From NCBI RefSeq assembly GCF_008831285.2, contig NC_045145.1, forward strand, positions 15,640,040 through 15,704,039: 64,000 nt of DNA, given 5' to 3'. This document shows, piece by piece, positions 58,856-64,000 of this stretch (position 1 is the first letter of the stretch; each line of letters begins with the position of its first letter). The notes below the pieces were generated by a model that was not told the DNA's origin, made no database searches, and was given only the letters and a program-made list of their open reading frames with translations. Source of the stretch: Nymphaea colorata. Taxonomy: Eukaryota > Streptophyta > Magnoliopsida > Nymphaeales > Nymphaeaceae. The position numbers and the translations under genes were made by a program.

Positions 58856-61800
58856 GCAGTTTAATTGAGTTCGATTGTTAGTTTGATTTTTTTGTTTCCC
58901 AGCCCTTTATCTGTAAATTGCACCCATCAACTTAATTTAGCATGGAAATTAATTATGAAGAAATTAATAGGCTTGACGAACGAATCTTGTTCAGAATATA
59001 ACGCCCACCTAACTTGTACAGGAAAATTTTAGGTGAGGAACATTTTTCTGGAAGGCCAAAGAGCAGACAACAATCTATTGGCCGTTGGATACGATAAAGC
59101 AAGAGAATCTTTTGTGGGGAGATCTTTTTATTATTTTTTTTTTTTTGTTGAGGAAAAGAACTAAAGCAGATGAATAGTTGTCTCTAGTTGGGAATATCTT
59201 GAGTTGGTTTTTAGGATATAAAATATTTAGGTGTCGAGACATTAGTTTTGAAGCGCATAGTGTAACTGGTTGAGTTAGGACAGGAGCAGAGCTAAGATTA
59301 TGGTGCAATTTCATCGCCAGCCTGCATGCCATGGCACTGCATTTGAATTATGGTGCTATTCATCTAGAAAACAAGATTTGAAAGTTGATCAGAAGCATAA
59401 GAGGAACAATGCAACTTACAACTGCAGCTTCCTCCTGCTTAGTACCCAAGAAAAGAAAAAATGCATATATGTATAAACGGGAACTTTGTAATTTGGCCTT
59501 TATTTCCATGAGTATTAGGACTTGGCCAAAATCTTTTTTCTTTCTTTCACTAATGTTCAAAGCATTAAAGGATTTCATGTCGCAACTTTCTTTGTTAGTG
59601 CAGCACGTAGGATGCTAAGACCAACAAAGTTGTTCCCAATTACTGCCTTTCCTACAAGTTGTTCTCTCATGTACAGACATCGACCGTTGTGGTAAGAGAG
59701 TTGATTTGGATTAACAATCTGTCCAGTTTCAGTTCCATTCTTCTAAACATATTTGAGTAGACAAACATCTTCAAGGTCATTATTTCAACTAAATTTGACT
59801 GTAGCGCAGTTGAATCCAATGAGTTTAGGATACATCTAAAAAAAGACCACAACAAAAGCTAAACCTGATTGTTTAAATTCGTAGATCCCATTTGTAATTG
59901 GACGGACACAAATCTAGAGGTCAGCCATGTGATCAGAGCACAGGGCCATGTGAGAAAGCAGCAATATCACAGGGATAAGCCAAAGGAAGAAGCCAGTCCA
60001 AGGATGGAACAAGGGCGCAAGGAATGATTCATAATTGAATACCAAAAAAAAAAAAAAAACTGGCAAATCAATCATCAATCACGTAGTTGATCCGAAACTA
60101 CAAAAGCTCCCTGAACTTTTTCTTTTCCAAAGTAAAAGCCACCTGATAATGGCCAGTGGACAGCAACCTGACAGGCTTCTGGTTGGTGAAACCCTTGGGA
60201 TCCGGACTTCCGAACTTTGTATACTCAACCTCTCCTTCCCAGCTCTAATTATGAAGTTGTGGCATCTCTTTGAGTTATATGAGGCGCTGAGCGTAGATAT
60301 TTAACAAGTTTCAGGATCTGTCATTCTATTGCTTGAACTTTCACTGTGTCACCTGCAGTTGTTAAAAGAATGTGTCCACAGTAAATGCAAGATTTTTGTA
60401 CCTCACCATCTTTTCTAATGTTATTGACCATCCTTGTCTTCCCATCCATTTAAAAAAAGAAAACACTGTTGACCATCCTTGGCTGGTAGCCAGGCTCGGA
60501 CGGGTCTACAATTGCTGCTGCAGAATAAATGCCTTTTACTATGAGAAGGAAACGATTAAAGATGACGACTTGTAAAGATATTGACATGGTGCTCGTTGCT
60601 GCGCCAATAATTGCAGTGGAATTCAAAAGAATTCCATATTGACTCTGATAGAGATGCCACCGACTTTGACTGAATTCCTTTTCTAAAACCTCTTGCCAAA
60701 TCAATCAAAAAATGAGAGTGATGGCTTTGGATTAAACCCCACTCAGCCGCTTTGAATCGTCCTTTTTCTCCTCAGTGTCTGCTATATGGGCTTTCATGAA
60801 ACTCATTTAGGCTATAATCTTAGATCTCCAGCCATGGCATAAGATTTAAGAAATGTATGTGGTCGATGAAACGCTATTGTTGCTGTTAGGCCTTTCTTTC
60901 TTTCTTTTTTCCTTCTTGTCTCCAGAAGTGCGAAACCTCGCACAGACGATGCCACACTGGTTAAATTGGTGGATATTACATAATTTTTTTAATTAAGTAC
61001 TGTCATCATATTATAGCTAATTTCATGCATTCGATGCACATTCTTCCTCCATATGGACGGTCTGGTATGGTCCTTTTTTCCTGAAAAGATGAACTGTCTC
61101 TTGAATCTTTTCAGCAATTCAAGAGAACGAATCGTTAAATGCAGAGGTGATGATGTTTCCATACACATAAGCCAGTCAGCTTATCGCAGTGATGTGCGAT
61201 ACAATTATGGTAGAATCAACAGTGGACAGAATTTCAACTCGATGCACATGGAAGACTGAAATATTTAAATACTTGATTCACATTAATCAATAGGAAAGTG
61301 AAATCCATTAGGTGGGCCTACCAATATTACCACTTTTATAAATTAAATCAACCATTATTAAGAAGTTGGTACAAGGCCTATCGCATAGGCATTGACTGGT
61401 TGAGTTTTTTCAAATATGAATGTCAGGCAACTATAACGCCATCCAAAGAATAAGTATATTCTGTTGGGAGACCACGCTCGAAGGTTAGAAACATGTAAAC
61501 TTCTCTTGATGCCTCTTCCAGTACCTGATGGTTGCATTTTCTTCTGATAGCTCGAGCTAATCTAGAACGAATCATGTTCATAATAATCCAGATGCAGGCT
61601 TAAATTCATGGCTGGAGTGCCATTATTAGTTGAGTTGTAAATAGGCTATTAGGCTATCAGAGCGCATTCACTGGACTAATTACTAACTGGGTGTCTATCT
61701 TGAAAGGCACGTTCATTTGGGTCAAAGGAGGAGCTCTCTCACTGTTTTCCAGAATGCTGGTGGGCTACGAACTTTGTGCTCCGTCTACACAGGCAAACAT

Positions 61801-63588
61801 ATAGATTTTGTTTCACATGGTTTTGTAGATTTAATGCAGCAAAAAATTCGAGCAACTTTGGTTGCTTCAGATCTGGTCTAAGTAGCTCTCTCCTCAAATT
61901 TGGCTCGCTACTTGGTTCTTTATTTATTTGGAAGGCAAGACGAGGTTTTGGGCATCTGCCTTTATTTTAACAAATGTTAGATAACAATCAATATATCAAC
62001 AAATTAAAATGCATACTTTATGCCCTTCAGCCGTCAACTCCAACACTCTGGCCAAGTGAATGAAGCAGTTCCTGCCGAAAGCTTGAGACACGATGTTTGC
62101 TAGTTAGTAATAAATTGCATACACGAAGCTCTTTAGCCATTAAGATCTTAGCTTTCAAAAAGAAGAAGAAGAAGAAGAGTTTGAGATCCTCTTCTTCTCA
62201 AGGAATAAGTTGGGGCTGGGAGGATAGTTACCAGTTTTATTCAACAAAAACCAACTGTACAAACAGATATATCATAAAACATTACCGCCCCTACCTCAGG
62301 CGGCCTTCTCTCTGGAGTGGAGGCTTACCTTTCCAGCGAAAAGCTGCACCATATAGGACTCTTCAGCAAACAATTTATTCTCCTGCAAAACAGTTCACAC
62401 AGAGAAAGACAACAGCCTGCTACCGAAGACTCAGGCACTCCTGATCAGTTCATCCAATGACAGCATTTTGTATGTAGGTTACAAGATCTTATTGGTCACG
62501 ACTCAGTTACTACCCTCTAGCAGCATCTCTTACCATGCCTCCTGTCCAAACTCCTAAGAAAGCATCATGGCAGTTCAGCTGGAGTTTGGAGATCAAATCC
62601 CGACCCACTCATGGCCAGTTATATTTCGCTTCCAAAAAACCATTAAAAAAAAAGTATGAACCAAAATAGGACATGATAAAATTGTTCTCAAGAATGTCTC
62701 AGAAATTATTCCTCGATGTTTGTTTGGTAAAACATGGAAAAAAATGATGGGCAACAAAAAACTGTAGTATTTTCCCTTGTACGCGCACAACCCTGTTTCT
62801 TTTACGAACTTTTAAAAGCTTACAAGTTACAAGTATTAATGACATACCAGAGAAAATTTTCAAGGGTAATTAATGGTTGTCTTCGATGTTCTACCAATCA
62901 ATTACATTATTAAGCCTTATTCACAATTCAGAATGCCATTTAAGGCTGACAAGCAAAGTCAAGCCGGCCTTGTTCAAGCATATTCATGAAGACGAAAACT
63001 TGTTTATGAACTATTCATGAACACGCCATGAACGTGTCAAGCCCGCTTGGCCATACCCAAAAGTTATTTTTCAAAAGAAAGTTTTATATTTAGAACTGGA
63101 GGTGATCGTCCAAATTTTGGTAGTATAAAGTATAAACTTAGATCATGTAAAAGAAAATGTGCATAATAGATGCGTAAAACATATAAAATATACATGAACT
63201 ACATTTATGTAGCAAATAGCCCACATTTTTATGACAAGGTGAGCTGAGCAAGATCAATGCTTGCCTCATCTCGTAAGCCTAATCCCATTAAATGTCATTG
63301 GATGTTCGATCAGCAGCGGCATTGCAGAAGGGCAACAACGGACAAGACAACAGTATCGCTGCTTTGTCAAAGTCTAAATTAAGCCTACTGCTCATCCCAC
63401 TCACATTCCACTAGAAATAGCCTCTAAGAGAGCACATGCATCTAGACACTTTCTCATCCATCCTTATACTTTCCGGTTCCCAACACGCTTCCAAGGCAAA
63501 GGACATATGCCTTATCTACTGAAAACAACACTTTTCACTTAAGATCTCCTTTCTATTATACATCTAAACAATGTGCACAGAAGTGCTA

Positions 63589-63711
63589 TCATGAGCTGAG
63601 TTGATTTCTGATAGCAACAGCTGCAGCTCTATACCATGCAGCAGCAGCCATAGCACCTGGATCTGGAACGCTTGCAAGGATGTCTCTGGAGACATATGCT
63701 GATCGGCCAGC
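63589..63711 (-). CDS. Dihydroxyacetone kinase-like protein, last exon only (gene continues off the window)
   Basis: The exon runs from a CAG acceptor at 63712-63714 to TGA at 63591-63589 and encodes the C-terminal 40 residues. AGRSAYVSRDILASVPDPGA is followed by MAAAAWYRAAAVAIR. The GR(S/A).Y......VPDPGA.A...W..A block is the ending of the DhaL domain of single-chain dihydroxyacetone kinases, called DHBK-like in plants. These ATP-dependent enzymes phosphorylate dihydroxyacetone, and some can cyclise FAD to cyclic FMN. The rest of the gene lies beyond 64000. The codons enter in phase 0. Confidence 0.85.
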   Translation of the reverse strand, partial: AGRSAYVSRDILASVPDPGAMAAAAWYRAAAVAIRNQLSS

Positions 63712-64000
63712 CTGCAGTGTCTTAAACTATTAATCAACGAAAAAAGCAGCAACATATTCTAATCCTCATACAAAAGATTGATACCAAATATAACCAAATA
63801 AAATTACAAAGGAAAATAAATATGAATCAAGTGAATTACTCTCAGTACTTGTCTAGACTCTAGACCAACACCGAGACTCGCATAAAGTCAAAGAAGCATG
63901 CAAATTTCCCAGACAAGATACTATTTTCCGTTTAGTTTCACTTTTCAGTCATTTCATCTTTTAGCTGCAAAGACGTGTACATGTGTGCACACATTTACAC
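63712..64000 (-). other. Part of the last intron of the dihydroxyacetone kinase-like gene
   Basis: AT-rich sequence with no coding-like exon before the window ends. It is interpreted as intron because the next exon upstream must lie beyond 64000. Confidence 0.6.

Larger units (their letters stand above)
54464..63588. other. Long intergenic region with repeats
   Basis: The left end to about 55030 is A-rich on the plus strand and probably the MAP65 leader and promoter, possibly with a leader intron. A GA run lies at 55087-55111, SINE-like pieces at about 55770-55810 and 55951-56018, and a TAA/TTA microsatellite at about 56125-56170. A GC-richer patch lies at 57220-57520 (open on the plus strand, no known motif), and an AT-rich dispersed repeat at 58698-58855. 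A coding-looking minus segment at 62382-62296 is discussed under findings. No complete gene was found. Confidence 0.5.

Overview
The window is nuclear DNA of a flowering plant. It has split genes with GT-AG introns, AT-rich non-coding DNA full of TA and GA microsatellites, small inverted-repeat transposons, tRNA-derived SINE-like heads and one Copia LTR retrotransposon. The genes are plant families: a type I inositol-polyphosphate 5-phosphatase, IAR1, MAP65, a plastid SecE-like protein and a dihydroxyacetone-kinase-type protein. I cannot place the lineage more closely from sequence alone. All gene models were built by hand from splice sites, reading phase and remembered family motifs; nothing was aligned or searched.

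Layout, left to right. 1-6.8 kb: intergenic, repeats only. 6.8-11.3 kb (+): complete 7-exon 5-phosphatase gene (455 aa). 11.3-20.4 kb: intergenic, with three copies of one small inverted-repeat (MITE-like) family and other repeat fragments. 20.46-20.56 kb (+): a 34-codon, GC3-rich membrane-peptide ORF just upstream of IAR1. 20.65-26.4 kb (+): IAR1, an 11-exon ZIP/KE4 metal transporter, with an apparent one-base shortfall in a T run of exon 9. 26.9-29.2 kb (-): a 3-exon plant-specific protein of unknown function (153 aa), convergent with IAR1 across a diverged tandem duplication; its large intron holds a foldback MITE. 33.2-36.9 kb (-): a 5-exon plastid SecE-like protein (166 aa). 38.1-43.6 kb (+): a whole-looking, very young Copia element with a 5-bp target duplication. 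45.8-46.5 kb (+): a Hikeshi/OPI10 homologue (2 exons, 187 aa). 49.4-54.5 kb (-): an 11-exon MAP65 microtubule bundler (587 aa) with one GC-AG intron. 54.5-63.6 kb: intergenic. 63.6 kb to the end (-): the last exon of a dihydroxyacetone-kinase-like gene that runs off the window.

The genes are unrelated housekeeping functions (phosphoinositide signalling, metal and auxin-conjugate homeostasis, plastid protein insertion, Hsp70 nuclear import, microtubule bundling). They do not form a pathway or cluster. The most unusual items are the micro-ORF in front of IAR1, the exon-9 frame problem in IAR1, the tandem duplication between two convergent genes, and the small transposon family that can be defined from three local copies.
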